From assembly GCA_022843625.1 (NCBI GenBank), contig JALHNH010000023.1, forward strand, positions 40,718 to 104,717: a stretch of DNA of 64,000 bases, in the 5' to 3' direction. This document shows, in pieces, positions 52,075 to 61,319 of this stretch. Position numbers and translations under genes: made by a program. The notes beneath the pieces are model-generated. The model was not told the origin of the DNA, ran no database searches, and worked only from the letters and a program-made list of their open reading frames with translations. Position 1 is the first letter of the stretch, and each line of letters opens with the position of its first letter. The stretch comes from Bryobacter sp. GTDB lineage: Bacteria > Acidobacteriota > Terriglobia > Bryobacterales > Bryobacteraceae.

Positions 52075-52524
52075 ATGTTTCAACTCGGCTGGCTCTGGAG
52101 CGATCCGCTCAAAGTAGGCGTCGCTGCGCCCTCTTTCAAATTGAAAGATCAGGATGGCAACCTGGTAGATCTCGCAAAGCTGCGCGGGAAAAACGTCATC
52201 CTGGTCTTCTACCCGGCTGACGACACCCCCGGTTGAACCAAGCAAGTATGCGACATCCGCGACAACTGGTCTCGCGTGAAGTCGAAGAATGCCGTAGTTT
52301 ACGGCATCAACCCTGGCTCCGCCGAAAGCCATAAAAAATTCGTCGACAAGAACAAACTCGAGTTCCCGTTGCTGGTAGACGAAGGGCAGGAAGTCGCCCG
52401 CCTCTACAGCGCCCACGGCCTTTTCGTCAAACGGACGGTCTACCTCATCGACCCTGAAGGAATCATCCGCTTCGGCACCAGAGGCATGCCCTCGCCGCTC
52501 GAAATCCTCAAGTTTGCGAAGTAA
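52075..52524 (+). CDS. bcp: Bcp/PrxQ-type peroxiredoxin with in-frame TGA at the catalytic cysteine (probable selenoprotein)
   Basis: A 149-residue thioredoxin-fold peroxidase that reduces peroxides with thioredoxin. The frame runs MFQLGWLWSD, APSFKLKDQDGNLVDLAKL, NVILVFYPADDTPG, then TGA (52234-52236, codon 54), then TKQVCDIRDNWSRV, AVVYGINPGSAESHKKFVDK and LIDPEGIIRF to a normal C-terminus. In E. coli Bcp the sequence is DDTPGCT with peroxidatic Cys45 and resolving Cys50; here TGA sits exactly at the peroxidatic position and Cys59 at the resolving one. No other stop interrupts the frame. A hairpin follows 14 bases after the TGA. Selenocysteine is the best reading, as known for PrxU-type selenoproteins. 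A recent nonsense mutation or sequencing error is the alternative. Start: ATG 52075 with AAGGGA upstream. Confidence 0.85.
52251..52284 (+). promoter_or_regulatory. Putative bacterial SECIS hairpin
   Basis: Downstream of the TGA the RNA can fold as CGAC (52251-52254), A mismatch, UC, CGCGA (52258-52262), a nine-base loop CAACUGGUC (52263-52271), UCGCG (52272-52276), a bulged U (52277), GA, A, GUCG (52281-52284). That gives eleven base pairs with one mismatch and one bulge. The loop, with GG, lies 27-35 bases after the TGA, inside the 16-37 base range reported for bacterial SECIS loops. SelB binding is inferred. Confidence 0.65.
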
Positions 52525-52534
52525 TTTCAAGTCA

Positions 52535-52563
52535 TGAGCGATAGAACACAGGTCTATCGCTCA
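52535..52563 (+). terminator. Hairpin terminator after the peroxiredoxin gene
   Basis: An 11-base perfect inverted repeat TGAGCGATAGA / TCTATCGCTCA around a 7-base loop, between the peroxiredoxin stop and the convergent sulfatase stop. A TTTTT run follows at a distance rather than immediately, so it may act as a weak or bidirectional terminator. Confidence 0.7.
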
Positions 52564-52590
52564 CAAAACAACTGATTTTTGATCGATAGA

Positions 52591-53964
52591 CTAGGGCACC
52601 AGAATCGGGAAGGTTCCTACGTTGCCGCGCGTCTTCCGCGCCAGAGTCTCGGCACGGGCCTTGCGCACCTCAGCCGGGAAGCCAGCCAGCAGCGTTTCGA
52701 GCTTAGCCGTCATCTCGCGCACCACCTCGGGGCGCTCCGGCGCAATGTCGTAACTCTCCGCCGGGTCTACGGACAAGTCATAAAGCTCAGCCTTGGCCAG
52801 CGGCAAATTCACTCGCCCGCCCGCCGGTGCCGGGCTATACACCTGCGAGTTGAAACGCGCCACATGCAGCTTGTAATTCCCCTTGCGGATGCACTGCGCA
52901 TGCCAGCCGTCAAAATAGATCAACGCCTCGCGCTCAATCGAAGGCTGCTTTCCGCTCAGCACCGGCCAGAGGTCGATACCATCGAGCGGCTTCGCCGGCA
53001 GCTTCGCCCCAGTCAACTTGGCAAAGGTCGGCAGCATGTCCATCGTCGAAACAAGCGCGTCCGAGACCTTGCCCGCCGCCACACTCCCCGGCATGCTCAC
53101 AATCATCGGCACCCTCACGCCACCCTCAAGCGTAGCGCCCTTGCGCCCACGCAAACTCCCGGGCGAGCCCTGAAACCACGGGCCATTGTCAGAAGAAAAC
53201 ACCACCAGCGTGTCCCGCTCCAAGCGGTGCTTCTTGAGCGTCGCAAGCAACTGCCCCACGCTCCAGTCCAGCTCCTCCACCACATCGCCATACAAGCCCA
53301 GCGGGGACTTGCCACGAAACGCCGCCGAAGCCGCCATCGGAATATGCGGATAGGTATGCGGCATGTACAGAAAGAACGGCGCGTCCTTGCTGCTCTCGAT
53401 AAAGCGCACAGCCTGCTCGGTATAGCGAGGCGTTAGCGTCTCAAGAGTCGCCGTCTCCTCCACCGTCTCCACCTTACCCGGAACGCTATGCAACAGCGGC
53501 CGCGGGTTCATGTCGTTGCTATAGGGAATACCGTAATACTCGTCAAAGCCGCGATTGGTCGGCAGAAACGCTTCGTTGTGCCCCAGATGCCACTTGCCCA
53601 CGCACATCGTCTTGTAGCCTTCAGGCTTCAGCATTTGCGCGATATTCGTCTCCCCGTCGGGCATACCCTCTTTGTCGTAAGGGAACAAGACCCTCGGCAC
53701 GCCCACGCGCGTCGGATAACGCCCGGTCAGTAGCGCAGCCCGCGACGGCGAGCAGACGGGATTTGCCGACAGGCAATGCGTAAACCGCATTCCTTCCCGC
53801 GCCAGGCGGTCCAGATGAGGCGTACGGATTTTGCTGCCATAGCAGCCCAGATCTCCGTAGCCCAAATCATCGGCATAGATCAGAATGACATTCGGCTTCT
53901 TTCGCGGAGCCGCCATCGCGGCAACACTCAGTTGCCCCAGTAATGCGCGTCGAGTCAGAGCCAT
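52591..53964 (-). CDS. Sulfatase (type I), exported
   Basis: A 457-residue arylsulfatase-family enzyme. It has a Tat-like leader (ALTRRALLGQLSVAAMAA), metal ligands in NVILIYADDLGYGDLGCYG, and the canonical formylglycine motif C71-S-P-S-R-A-A-L-L-T-G-R. Also present are GKWHLGHNEAFLPTNRGFDE, VFSSDNGPWF and the closing YDLSVDPAESYD. All catalytic parts are intact, unlike the variant motif of the sulfatase at 40750. A small secreted-protein gene ends 1 base upstream of its start. Substrate unknown. Confidence 0.94.
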   Translation of the reverse strand: MALTRRALLGQLSVAAMAAPRKKPNVILIYADDLGYGDLGCYGSKIRTPHLDRLAREGMRFTHCLSANPVCSPSRAALLTGRYPTRVGVPRVLFPYDKEGMPDGETNIAQMLKPEGYKTMCVGKWHLGHNEAFLPTNRGFDEYYGIPYSNDMNPRPLLHSVPGKVETVEETATLETLTPRYTEQAVRFIESSKDAPFFLYMPHTYPHIPMAASAAFRGKSPLGLYGDVVEELDWSVGQLLATLKKHRLERDTLVVFSSDNGPWFQGSPGSLRGRKGATLEGGVRVPMIVSMPGSVAAGKVSDALVSTMDMLPTFAKLTGAKLPAKPLDGIDLWPVLSGKQPSIEREALIYFDGWHAQCIRKGNYKLHVARFNSQVYSPAPAGGRVNLPLAKAELYDLSVDPAESYDIAPERPEVVREMTAKLETLLAGFPAEVRKARAETLARKTRGNVGTFPILVP

Positions 53965-53965
53965 A

Positions 53966-54301
53966 CTATTTATTCTTTTTGCAGCTAAAGGTGCCGCTGG
54001 CCTGGCCAGCCAGCTCCACTTTGCCCTTCATCGTGTCGCCTGTGACTGTGGCTTCATAGGCAATGCTCCCCAGATCCACCTTGAAAGACCATGCTGCTTT
54101 GTCGCCAGTCACTTTGCCGGCAACATCGGCGTCGCCCAACTGGCCGCTGTACTTGCCCTTTAAGCTCTCACCTGTCTGTGTGAACTCAAAGCGAGGCGAC
54201 CCGCTGCCTGCATCGGTTTGCACCTCACAGGCCCAAGCCCCAGTCAAATCAGCGGCAAAGCTCAGCGAGGAGAATGCCAGTGTTAGGAGGAAAAACTTCA
54301 T
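53966..54301 (-). CDS. Small secreted protein upstream of sulfatase
   Basis: A 111-residue protein with a signal peptide (MKFFLLTLAFSSLSFAADL) and a beta-rich mature part of repeating strands (TGAWACEVQTDAG, FEFTQTGESLKGKYSG, KVTGDKAAWSFKVD, TMKGKVELAGQASGTF). This looks like a lipocalin-type or similar small beta-barrel, seen often in Acidobacteria; I cannot name it further. Two cysteines may form a disulfide. It probably shares a transcript with the sulfatase gene, one base downstream. Confidence 0.75.
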   Translation of the reverse strand: MKFFLLTLAFSSLSFAADLTGAWACEVQTDAGSGSPRFEFTQTGESLKGKYSGQLGDADVAGKVTGDKAAWSFKVDLGSIAYEATVTGDTMKGKVELAGQASGTFSCKKNK

Positions 54302-54315
54302 AGCTAAATAATATA

Positions 54316-54337
54316 GGGCCTCCCTTGCGGGAGGCCC
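54316..54337. terminator. Strong hairpin, terminator after the TonB receptor gene
   Basis: GGGCCTCCC (54316-54324) and GGGAGGCCC (54329-54337) form a nine-base perfect stem. On the minus strand the loop is GCAA, a stable GNRA tetraloop, and is followed by the A/T-rich TATATTATTT. On the plus strand it is followed by seven T. It lies between the TonB receptor stop and the next gene on the same strand and can terminate in both directions. Confidence 0.85.
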
Positions 54338-54364
54338 ATGTTTTTTTCTAAATCGTTTTAGCGA

Positions 54365-57300
54365 TTAGAAGCTGTAGCGCAAGCTCATCTGCAAGTTGCG
54401 TTCGCCGTTCTTGCTGGTAACCTGGCCGAAAGTTGCGGAGGTGGGATTTACATCCACACCACCCCAGTTCGGGTGGTTGATCCAGTTGAAGCCTTCTGCG
54501 CGGAAGGTCAGAGCCTGACGTTCCGTAATGCGGAATGCTTTGAACAGAGCGATGTTCCAGTTCTGGAAGCCAGGGCCGTTAAAGCCTACTGAGTTCCGGT
54601 TCTGGTTCGGCAGTGTGCCGTTTGCAGGGCGGGTTGCCAGTGGCGAGCCACCGACGGTCCGGCTGAAGAAGGCGTTGCCATCAGCGAAGTTACCAGCAGC
54701 GGTGCGGTTGCTGAACTGGCCCTTAAATTCGGGTGCGCCAGCCAGATTCCAGGTCTTGCCATTGGTATCACCAATGCCAAGGTAGTCATCACCATTGCCG
54801 ATGCTGAAGGGGGTGCCGGTCTGGAACTGGTTCACACCAGAAATCTGCCAGCCACCAGCCACAGCACGAAGTGCCTTGTTGGTGTCGCTCGAGTTGAAGA
54901 AAGGCATTTCCCAAACGAAGTTCACCACAGCAATGTGGCGAGTATCGTTAGCGGATTTACCCCAATTCAACTGTTGATTGAAGACGTCGATAAATCCGTC
55001 ACGAGGACCTGAGTTGTTATCCATCGTCTTCGACAAGGTGTAGGCGAAACCATAGCTGAAGCCACGCGTAAAGCGGCGAGTTGCTTCAAGCTGCAGACCA
55101 TGATAGGTGCTGCGGCCCGAGTGCTCAAGCATCGGGATATTCGCAAAACCCTTGTACGGACGCAGGAAGTTCGGGTTCGCGCCAGCATTCTCGGGGCGGA
55201 AGGTGGTGCCAGTGGGCAACTGATTCAAATTGCGCTCGCGGGACAGGTAGTTACCCACCGTGCCAACGTAGCCCACTTCAAGAGTGGTCGAGAAGCCGAT
55301 TTCACGCTGGTAGGTTGCATTCCAGTTGTAGGAACGTGGAATCTTGTACGCACGGTCAATCGTCATGAAGAACTGCGGAAACTGGGTACGCGATGCGCCA
55401 CCCGGCTGGTCAGCCGAACCATTCGTCACCGAGGCCATCGGCTGGAAGGGCGGGTTGCCACCAAGGAAGACGCTGTCATAAACGCCGGGGCGAGCCATGA
55501 ACCCACCAAAGCCAGCGCGGATTACCTGCTTGTTGTTCATCGAATACGCCATGCCGAAGCGAGGCATAATGTTGAACTGGTTGGGCGAAGGATATGCATC
55601 GCCGCCATCAAAGAGGCGGTTGAACTGCGGATCGCTGGCAGCCGGGACGCGACCGATAGCGGCCTTGGGCCATTCTTTACCAGGGATGCGAACGCCGTTG
55701 AAGCGATCGCCGCTGAGTACGTTACCAGTTCCACGTTCCAGCACAGCGGCATTGGCCTCGCTATAAGCTGCCGGATCAAAGTAGGCGATGTTGCCCCACA
55801 GTGACTTGTAATAGCCGTTGGTAAAGGTGCCGCGGAAGCCGAGTTCCAACTTCAGGCGCTGGCTCACGCGCCAGCTGTCCTGGCCGAAGAACTCGAAGTA
55901 GTGTCCACGATAAGGAGTAAAGCTGCGAGGTCCGATTTCAGCATAGGTCGAGAACAGGCCCATCGCCGCATTCGCCAGACCAGTGCCCGTGCCGGGTGCG
56001 CCAGGACGGAGGTCATTAAATTCAAAACGTCCATTTTGGTTGTTCGTACCACCGGGAACGCCAGATACGTTGATCTGGTCAAAGTCATTTTGACCGGAGC
56101 GCTCGAAGTATACACCCGTCTTGAAGGTGTGGTTGCCGGCAATCTTGGTGAAGTTGTTGGACAACTGGTAGATCGGGCCGGACGAACTGGCCGGGTAGGG
56201 ACCACCGTCAATGGTGCCAACGTTCGGGATCACGACGGTCGGGATCTTGTCCTGAATTTCCTTCGGATTGTCGAAGATGTAAGGGTAGGTGATGTTGTTC
56301 ACCGAGCGCTGGAAGCGTCCCGTGCGCAACACGCCAATCGTTACACGATCGTTCGAAGCCGCAAACAGGAATTCGTTGATCATCGTCGGGCTCAGCGTCC
56401 AGGTATGGCCCAGGCTGGCCGTCTTGTTGGGACGATTCAGGGTGGAAGGAGCAAAGTCGAAACCACCAGCAAAGGCATTCGATTCCACATACGCATAGTT
56501 GGCGTGGCGGAAGCGAATAACCTGATTCTGGGTCGGGTTGTAATCGATGTTGTAGGTGTCCTTGCGCTGATCGCGAGGAGCAGGACGTACCTGGAAGAAG
56601 TTGTTATTGCTCGGGTACAAGCCATTCGCTTCGGGATAGGTACGCAGGAAGGCCATACCGTTTGAGCTCAAACGGTTCGCCGGGATAACGTTGCCGGGGA
56701 AAGGCTGGCCGGTAGCAGGGTCGTTGATGGTGCGAGCACCACCGTAGTAAAGGTTGTTACCAAGCAGTTCGCTGAAGTCACCACGACGCATGGCAGCGCT
56801 AGGAACGCGCTGGAAGGTCGAGGATTCCTGGCGGATCTTCACCCATTCCTGAGCAAAGAGGAAGAACAGCTTTTCGCGGTCCTTGTTGAAAACCTTCGGG
56901 ATGAAAACCGGGCCACTGATGTTGTAGCCATACTGATTGAACTTGTAGGGAGCCGTAAAGTTGCTCGCCGCGCTCTGGTTGCGGCTCCAGCTGTTTGCGT
57001 CCATCGCGTTGTTACGCAGATATTCATAGAACGCACCGTGGAATTCGCGACCACCAGAACGGGTCACCATGCGGATCTGCCCGTTACCAGAACGGCCATA
57101 TTCTGCGGTGTAGTTGGCGGTAAGAATCTGTACTTCCTGAATGGTGTCTACGTCGGCAGAACCGATCGAAGTACCATTGGCGCGGGTACGGATACCAACT
57201 GCGCCGTCGAAGGTGATCAGAGAGTCGTTAGAGCGGCCACCGTTGATGGTGAAACCACCGCTCGACAAGCCAAAGTTCTGGTTGCCAAGTGCGCCACCAC

Positions 57301-57805
57301 GAACACCCGGCTTCAAGAGAGCCAGCTGAATCGGGTTGCGGCCATTGAGCGCCATGCTCTGGATCTGCTTCATTTCAACAGTCTTACCAACGACGGCAGA
57401 CTCGGTGTTGATCTGGGCAACGCTGGCTTCTACCGTCACTGTTTCAGTGAGGGCACCGACGGCGAGGTCAACATTGACCGCGATTGGGATACCGGCGTCC
57501 AGCTTGTTGCGGCTGATCGAAGCCTTCTTGAATCCAGGAGCTTCCACGCTGACCGTATAGTAGCCAGGAGCAATGTTGGTTGCTGTGTAGAAGCCGGAGG
57601 AGTTTGTGGTTACCTGACGGTCAAACGAAGTGCTTTCGTTGCGGACAGTAACCTTTGCGTTTGCGACGATGGCGCCGCTGGAATCTTTGACAACGCCAGA
57701 GATTGTGGAGTTATCGGACTGTGCGAAACCCAGGCTGGTGGCAAGAAGCATTGCCAACGCCATAAGGCCCGCGCGAGAGAGAATTGAGCTTACTTTGCTC
57801 TTCAT
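54365..57805 (-). CDS. Large Oar-type TonB-dependent receptor
   Basis: An 1146-residue outer-membrane receptor. A signal peptide (LMALAMLLATSLGFAQ) is followed by a carboxypeptidase-regulatory-like domain (about 30-115; TISGVVKDSSGAIVANAKV), a plug with SMALNGRNPIQLALLKPGV and a barrel ending in LQMSLRYSF. It has a good Shine-Dalgarno, GAGG, upstream of ATG 57805. The neighbouring gene at 57928 encodes another member of the family, separated by 122 bases, but sequence similarity is moderate and each has its own plug motifs. Substrate unknown. Confidence 0.93.
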   Translation of the reverse strand: MKSKVSSILSRAGLMALAMLLATSLGFAQSDNSTISGVVKDSSGAIVANAKVTVRNESTSFDRQVTTNSSGFYTATNIAPGYYTVSVEAPGFKKASISRNKLDAGIPIAVNVDLAVGALTETVTVEASVAQINTESAVVGKTVEMKQIQSMALNGRNPIQLALLKPGVRGGALGNQNFGLSSGGFTINGGRSNDSLITFDGAVGIRTRANGTSIGSADVDTIQEVQILTANYTAEYGRSGNGQIRMVTRSGGREFHGAFYEYLRNNAMDANSWSRNQSAASNFTAPYKFNQYGYNISGPVFIPKVFNKDREKLFFLFAQEWVKIRQESSTFQRVPSAAMRRGDFSELLGNNLYYGGARTINDPATGQPFPGNVIPANRLSSNGMAFLRTYPEANGLYPSNNNFFQVRPAPRDQRKDTYNIDYNPTQNQVIRFRHANYAYVESNAFAGGFDFAPSTLNRPNKTASLGHTWTLSPTMINEFLFAASNDRVTIGVLRTGRFQRSVNNITYPYIFDNPKEIQDKIPTVVIPNVGTIDGGPYPASSSGPIYQLSNNFTKIAGNHTFKTGVYFERSGQNDFDQINVSGVPGGTNNQNGRFEFNDLRPGAPGTGTGLANAAMGLFSTYAEIGPRSFTPYRGHYFEFFGQDSWRVSQRLKLELGFRGTFTNGYYKSLWGNIAYFDPAAYSEANAAVLERGTGNVLSGDRFNGVRIPGKEWPKAAIGRVPAASDPQFNRLFDGGDAYPSPNQFNIMPRFGMAYSMNNKQVIRAGFGGFMARPGVYDSVFLGGNPPFQPMASVTNGSADQPGGASRTQFPQFFMTIDRAYKIPRSYNWNATYQREIGFSTTLEVGYVGTVGNYLSRERNLNQLPTGTTFRPENAGANPNFLRPYKGFANIPMLEHSGRSTYHGLQLEATRRFTRGFSYGFAYTLSKTMDNNSGPRDGFIDVFNQQLNWGKSANDTRHIAVVNFVWEMPFFNSSDTNKALRAVAGGWQISGVNQFQTGTPFSIGNGDDYLGIGDTNGKTWNLAGAPEFKGQFSNRTAAGNFADGNAFFSRTVGGSPLATRPANGTLPNQNRNSVGFNGPGFQNWNIALFKAFRITERQALTFRAEGFNWINHPNWGGVDVNPTSATFGQVTSKNGERNLQMSLRYSF

Positions 57806-57840
57806 ATGTTTTTTTCCTCAGAACAGAGAGTGAATATTGA

Positions 57841-57857
57841 GCGTGGAGAGACCACGC
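57841..57857 (-). promoter_or_regulatory. Hairpin in the leader of the TonB receptor gene
   Basis: GCGTGG and CCACGC form a six-base stem around a five-base loop, about 35 bases upstream of the ATG at 57805. It is not followed by a T run on the minus strand, so it is more likely a 5' leader hairpin than a terminator of the upstream receptor gene. The rest of this 122-base gap is A+T-rich with no clear promoter. Confidence 0.45.
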
Positions 57858-57927
57858 CAGAATAGCGAGACTCTGTATATTCTATCGGAAAAGTACTACG
57901 GTTAGGTTAGGGTTCGATGAATCCAGA

Positions 57928-60900
57928 CTAAAAGTAGAACTTTCCGCCAAGTTGAATTACACGCGTGGTAATGCCCTGTACGCCGCCGCCCACCATGCCA
58001 AATGTGGCAGAACGGACGTTACGATCGAGCGAACCAGGGTCTGGATTGTAGTGATTGGCGATGTTGAACACTTCCGTACGGAATTCAAAACGCATCGTTT
58101 CGGAGAACTGGAAGCTCTTGTTCACCGAGAAATCGACGTTGATGATGCCAGGAAGGCGAATCGCGTCTGTGCGAGGTGAGGTGCCAAAGCGGCCGTAAGC
58201 GGAAGGATTCCGGTCTGCGGAAACAAAAGCTCCCGTGTTGAACCACTTCGTCCAGGTCCGCTGGTCGCCCGGCAGATTGCCGTTCTGGCCAGAAAGCTGG
58301 TCAGGACGTGAATTCACACCCGTGCCAGTGGTATCGATATTGGCAGTCACCGGCGAGGGGAAGCCACCCTGGAAGGTCATGATCGTCGAAGCCTGCCAGC
58401 CCCCAAGAGCGCCCTTGAGGAGCTTATTGGTGGAATTGCGGAAGAACGGCAGATCATAAAGCACGGTGTTTACCTGGCGATGACGCAGGTCAAAGCCAGA
58501 AGTACCGCGATCATTTTGTGCATTGTATACGTCCTGCGGTGCACCGATAAAGTTGCCACCACCCACCTGGCCGCCAATGTCGTTCGGGCCAGAGATCGAG
58601 TGCGCCCAGGTGTAGGCGCTCAGGAAGGTGATGCCCTTGGCCATACGGCGCTCGAGCTTCATCTGCAGCGCATGGTAGGTGCTGTTGCCGACAGATTTGT
58701 CGCTGCGCACAGGGCGCAGGAAAGCCTGATTCGGGCGGCGCGCATTGATCGTCGGCTGTCCGGCGACACGAGGGTCAATCAACTGGATCGGACGATTGAG
58801 ATCTTCAAACGTCACGATCAGCTTGGTGCCCTTCGAGCCGACATAGCCGACGTCGATGATCACATTGCCCGGCAGTTTCTTCTGCAGGTTTACGTTCCAC
58901 TGCTGGATGTAGCTGTCACGCATGTCCGGGTCATTAGACACAGCAAAGTTGAGCGAACCAGAGGTCTGTGCGCCAGCAAAAGGATTGTTGAAAAAGAGAT
59001 TCGGAATTGGCGACGGGCTACCCACGACGTTTGCACCGGCCGTAGCCTGCGCGCCTTCCGCCATCGCAAAAATCGCGTTCGAAATCTGGGGCGTGAAGTA
59101 AACACCGTAGCCGGCACGAATGACGGCATCATTGACAAAGGCAGGACGATAGGCCAGGCCAAAGCGAGGGCCCCAGTTATTGCGATCAGGGCGAATCAGG
59201 CTGCTGCCCCAGGGTGAGGTCTTCGGGTCGAAGAGGTTGCCCACAATGTAACCATTCTGCGTGATGTTGACGATGCGGTCATCGGCTTGCTTGTAAGCAC
59301 CGAAGTAGTCATAGCGCATACCGAAGTTCATTGTCAGGCGGCTGGATGCGCGCCAGTCGTCATTGATGAAGTAGCTCTGCCACAGGTTGCTCAAACGGGT
59401 CGAAGTCGGCACCGGGTTGATGATCGCGGTACGCACATAACCAAGCATGAAGTCGGCAAATGCCGAGCCCGTGTAATTGCCATCAAAGCTGAACTGCCCG
59501 CGAGGCTGACGCGCCTGATCAAAGGTCACATAACGCTTGGCAAAGTCGGCACCCATCTTGATCAGATGCTTGCCCTTCTGCCACGACAACGTATCAGTAA
59601 ACTGCACAATCGCATTCGAACGGTCACGCGGGCCGATCTGGCGCTGCAGGTTAAAGACAGAGTAGCCGCCATCAGCACCAGAAATGCTGATATCGGGAGG
59701 GCCGAATTCCTTGGGCAGCTTCGACACCAGCGGCAAACCCATCTGGTTGGCAATATCAAATTCAGGGTTATTGGAAGTACCAAAGGTTTCAAACTCGGCA
59801 AACGATGCCGTACCGCCCTTGAAATCGTTGATTAGGGTCGGAGTAAAGGTGTGTACCCAGTTGCCGCTGAAGGTGCGGGCGCTGCCCACGTTGTCGCGCT
59901 GGTCATTACCCCAGATCGGAGTACCCGCCTCGAGCGTATCGTTGAAGACATAGCGGGCAAAGATGGTGTCCTTGGCGGAGAAGGTATGATCCACGCGGCC
60001 GGTGTAAGTATCCTGTTGAGAAAGACCAGTCGGACGCTGTGAAATCCAGTTCTGCACACCCTGCTGCGTATTCGGCAGCGGCGTAAACCGGATAAAGGCC
60101 TGCGCCTGCGGGCTCAGCCGCGATACCGGGATGACATTGTTTACGATGCCTGCATTGAGAGGATCACGCAAAGTCAAAGGTTGACGCGATGTTGCATTGA
60201 TCAATCCACGGAAGTCGCCTCTACGCTGGGCATCGGTTGCCACAATGCGCAACGAAGGATTTGCTGCCTGCAGCAGGCGGCCAGCTTCCCAGTTGAAGAA
60301 GAAAAAGGTCTTGTCTTTGCCGTTGTAAACTTTCGGGATGCTCACCGGGCCACCGATGTTTACGCCATACTGATTGCGGTTCAGGCGTGGGTTCACGGCT
60401 GCCTTGTCGGCGATCGCGTCATAGGTTTGCGTCAGCGCGTCGTTACGATTGAAAAGCCACAAGGTACCACGATACTGGTTGCCACCACGACGCGTAATCA
60501 GATTTACCTGTCCGCCCGGAGCACCGCCAGATTCTGCACCATAGCTCGAAGTCTCTACCTTGAACTCGCTCAACGAGTCGATACTCGGAGAGAAGCTGAA
60601 GGTCATGGCGTCGTAATCCATAAACTCGATGCCGTCGAGGAAATAACGGTTCGCGGTGTCGCGAGCGCCGTTGGCACTCATGCCTGTCTCACCAAAGGCT
60701 GAGCTCTGCTGGCCGATCGAACCGCGTCCACGACGGACCGTGATCGAACCCGGCGTTCCGGCCTGTACACCCGGAATCAACTGAGCCAGCTGCACGAAGT
60801 TGCGGCCATTGAGCGGCAACTGGATAACCTTGGCAGCGTCGATTACCGTACCGACGACAGCGTTGTCTGTCTGAAGAGCGGCAGCCGAAGCATCCACTGA

Positions 60901-61254
60901 AATCGATTCGCTGACATCGCCCACCTTCAGCAAGAAGTCCTGGCGCAAAGTCTGCTGCACCTGTAAGGTAAGAGAAGCGATCTTCTGGCTCTGAAAGCCC
61001 TTGGCAGTCAATGCAACACTATATTCGCCAGCGGGAAGAAATGGAATGGTGTAATTTCCACTGGCATCAGAGACAGTTTCACGAACGGAGTTGTTGGAAA
61101 CGTTTACAACCTTGATGGCAGCGGCGGGAATGACAGCGCCGGTGGCGTCGGTGACGGAACCAGTCAGGGTTCCTGCAGTTTGCTGTCCGAACAGGGAGAC
61201 TCCAGCAAACAGGAGCGTTAGCAATGATATACGAAGCAACATTTGATTCAACAT
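57928..61254 (-). CDS. Large Oar-type TonB-dependent receptor
   Basis: An 1108-residue outer-membrane receptor. I chose ATG 61254 (MLNQMLLRISLL) so that the signal peptide RISLLTLLFAGVSLFGQ is preceded by only a few residues; the frame is open to 61290. A carboxypeptidase-regulatory-like domain follows (GTLTGSVTDATGAVIPAAA), then the plug with KVIQLPLNGRNFVQLAQLIP and a barrel ending VIQLGGKFYF. It begins 65 bases from the divergent secreted-protein gene. Substrate unknown. Confidence 0.92.
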   Translation of the reverse strand: MLNQMLLRISLLTLLFAGVSLFGQQTAGTLTGSVTDATGAVIPAAAIKVVNVSNNSVRETVSDASGNYTIPFLPAGEYSVALTAKGFQSQKIASLTLQVQQTLRQDFLLKVGDVSESISVDASAAALQTDNAVVGTVIDAAKVIQLPLNGRNFVQLAQLIPGVQAGTPGSITVRRGRGSIGQQSSAFGETGMSANGARDTANRYFLDGIEFMDYDAMTFSFSPSIDSLSEFKVETSSYGAESGGAPGGQVNLITRRGGNQYRGTLWLFNRNDALTQTYDAIADKAAVNPRLNRNQYGVNIGGPVSIPKVYNGKDKTFFFFNWEAGRLLQAANPSLRIVATDAQRRGDFRGLINATSRQPLTLRDPLNAGIVNNVIPVSRLSPQAQAFIRFTPLPNTQQGVQNWISQRPTGLSQQDTYTGRVDHTFSAKDTIFARYVFNDTLEAGTPIWGNDQRDNVGSARTFSGNWVHTFTPTLINDFKGGTASFAEFETFGTSNNPEFDIANQMGLPLVSKLPKEFGPPDISISGADGGYSVFNLQRQIGPRDRSNAIVQFTDTLSWQKGKHLIKMGADFAKRYVTFDQARQPRGQFSFDGNYTGSAFADFMLGYVRTAIINPVPTSTRLSNLWQSYFINDDWRASSRLTMNFGMRYDYFGAYKQADDRIVNITQNGYIVGNLFDPKTSPWGSSLIRPDRNNWGPRFGLAYRPAFVNDAVIRAGYGVYFTPQISNAIFAMAEGAQATAGANVVGSPSPIPNLFFNNPFAGAQTSGSLNFAVSNDPDMRDSYIQQWNVNLQKKLPGNVIIDVGYVGSKGTKLIVTFEDLNRPIQLIDPRVAGQPTINARRPNQAFLRPVRSDKSVGNSTYHALQMKLERRMAKGITFLSAYTWAHSISGPNDIGGQVGGGNFIGAPQDVYNAQNDRGTSGFDLRHRQVNTVLYDLPFFRNSTNKLLKGALGGWQASTIMTFQGGFPSPVTANIDTTGTGVNSRPDQLSGQNGNLPGDQRTWTKWFNTGAFVSADRNPSAYGRFGTSPRTDAIRLPGIINVDFSVNKSFQFSETMRFEFRTEVFNIANHYNPDPGSLDRNVRSATFGMVGGGVQGITTRVIQLGGKFYF

Positions 61255-61319
61255 TATCAAGAATTCGTTACAAAAGATATACCTCTCCACGCCTCTCCAT
61301 TGTGCAGCGTCATTAAAGT

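Noticed and set aside
52234..52236. Peroxiredoxin as a plain pseudogene
   Set aside because: Only one stop, exactly at the catalytic Cys, with intact sequence afterwards and a hairpin in the right place. Recoding explains this better, though sequencing error is still possible.
52048..52530. 160-residue open frame antisense to the peroxiredoxin
   Set aside because: It has no recognisable domain, and the plus strand reads as a complete Bcp protein apart from the TGA. The frame is a shadow.
57898..57914. GGTTAGGTTAGGG, telomere-like repeat
   Set aside because: Only two and a half units in an intergenic region; chance.
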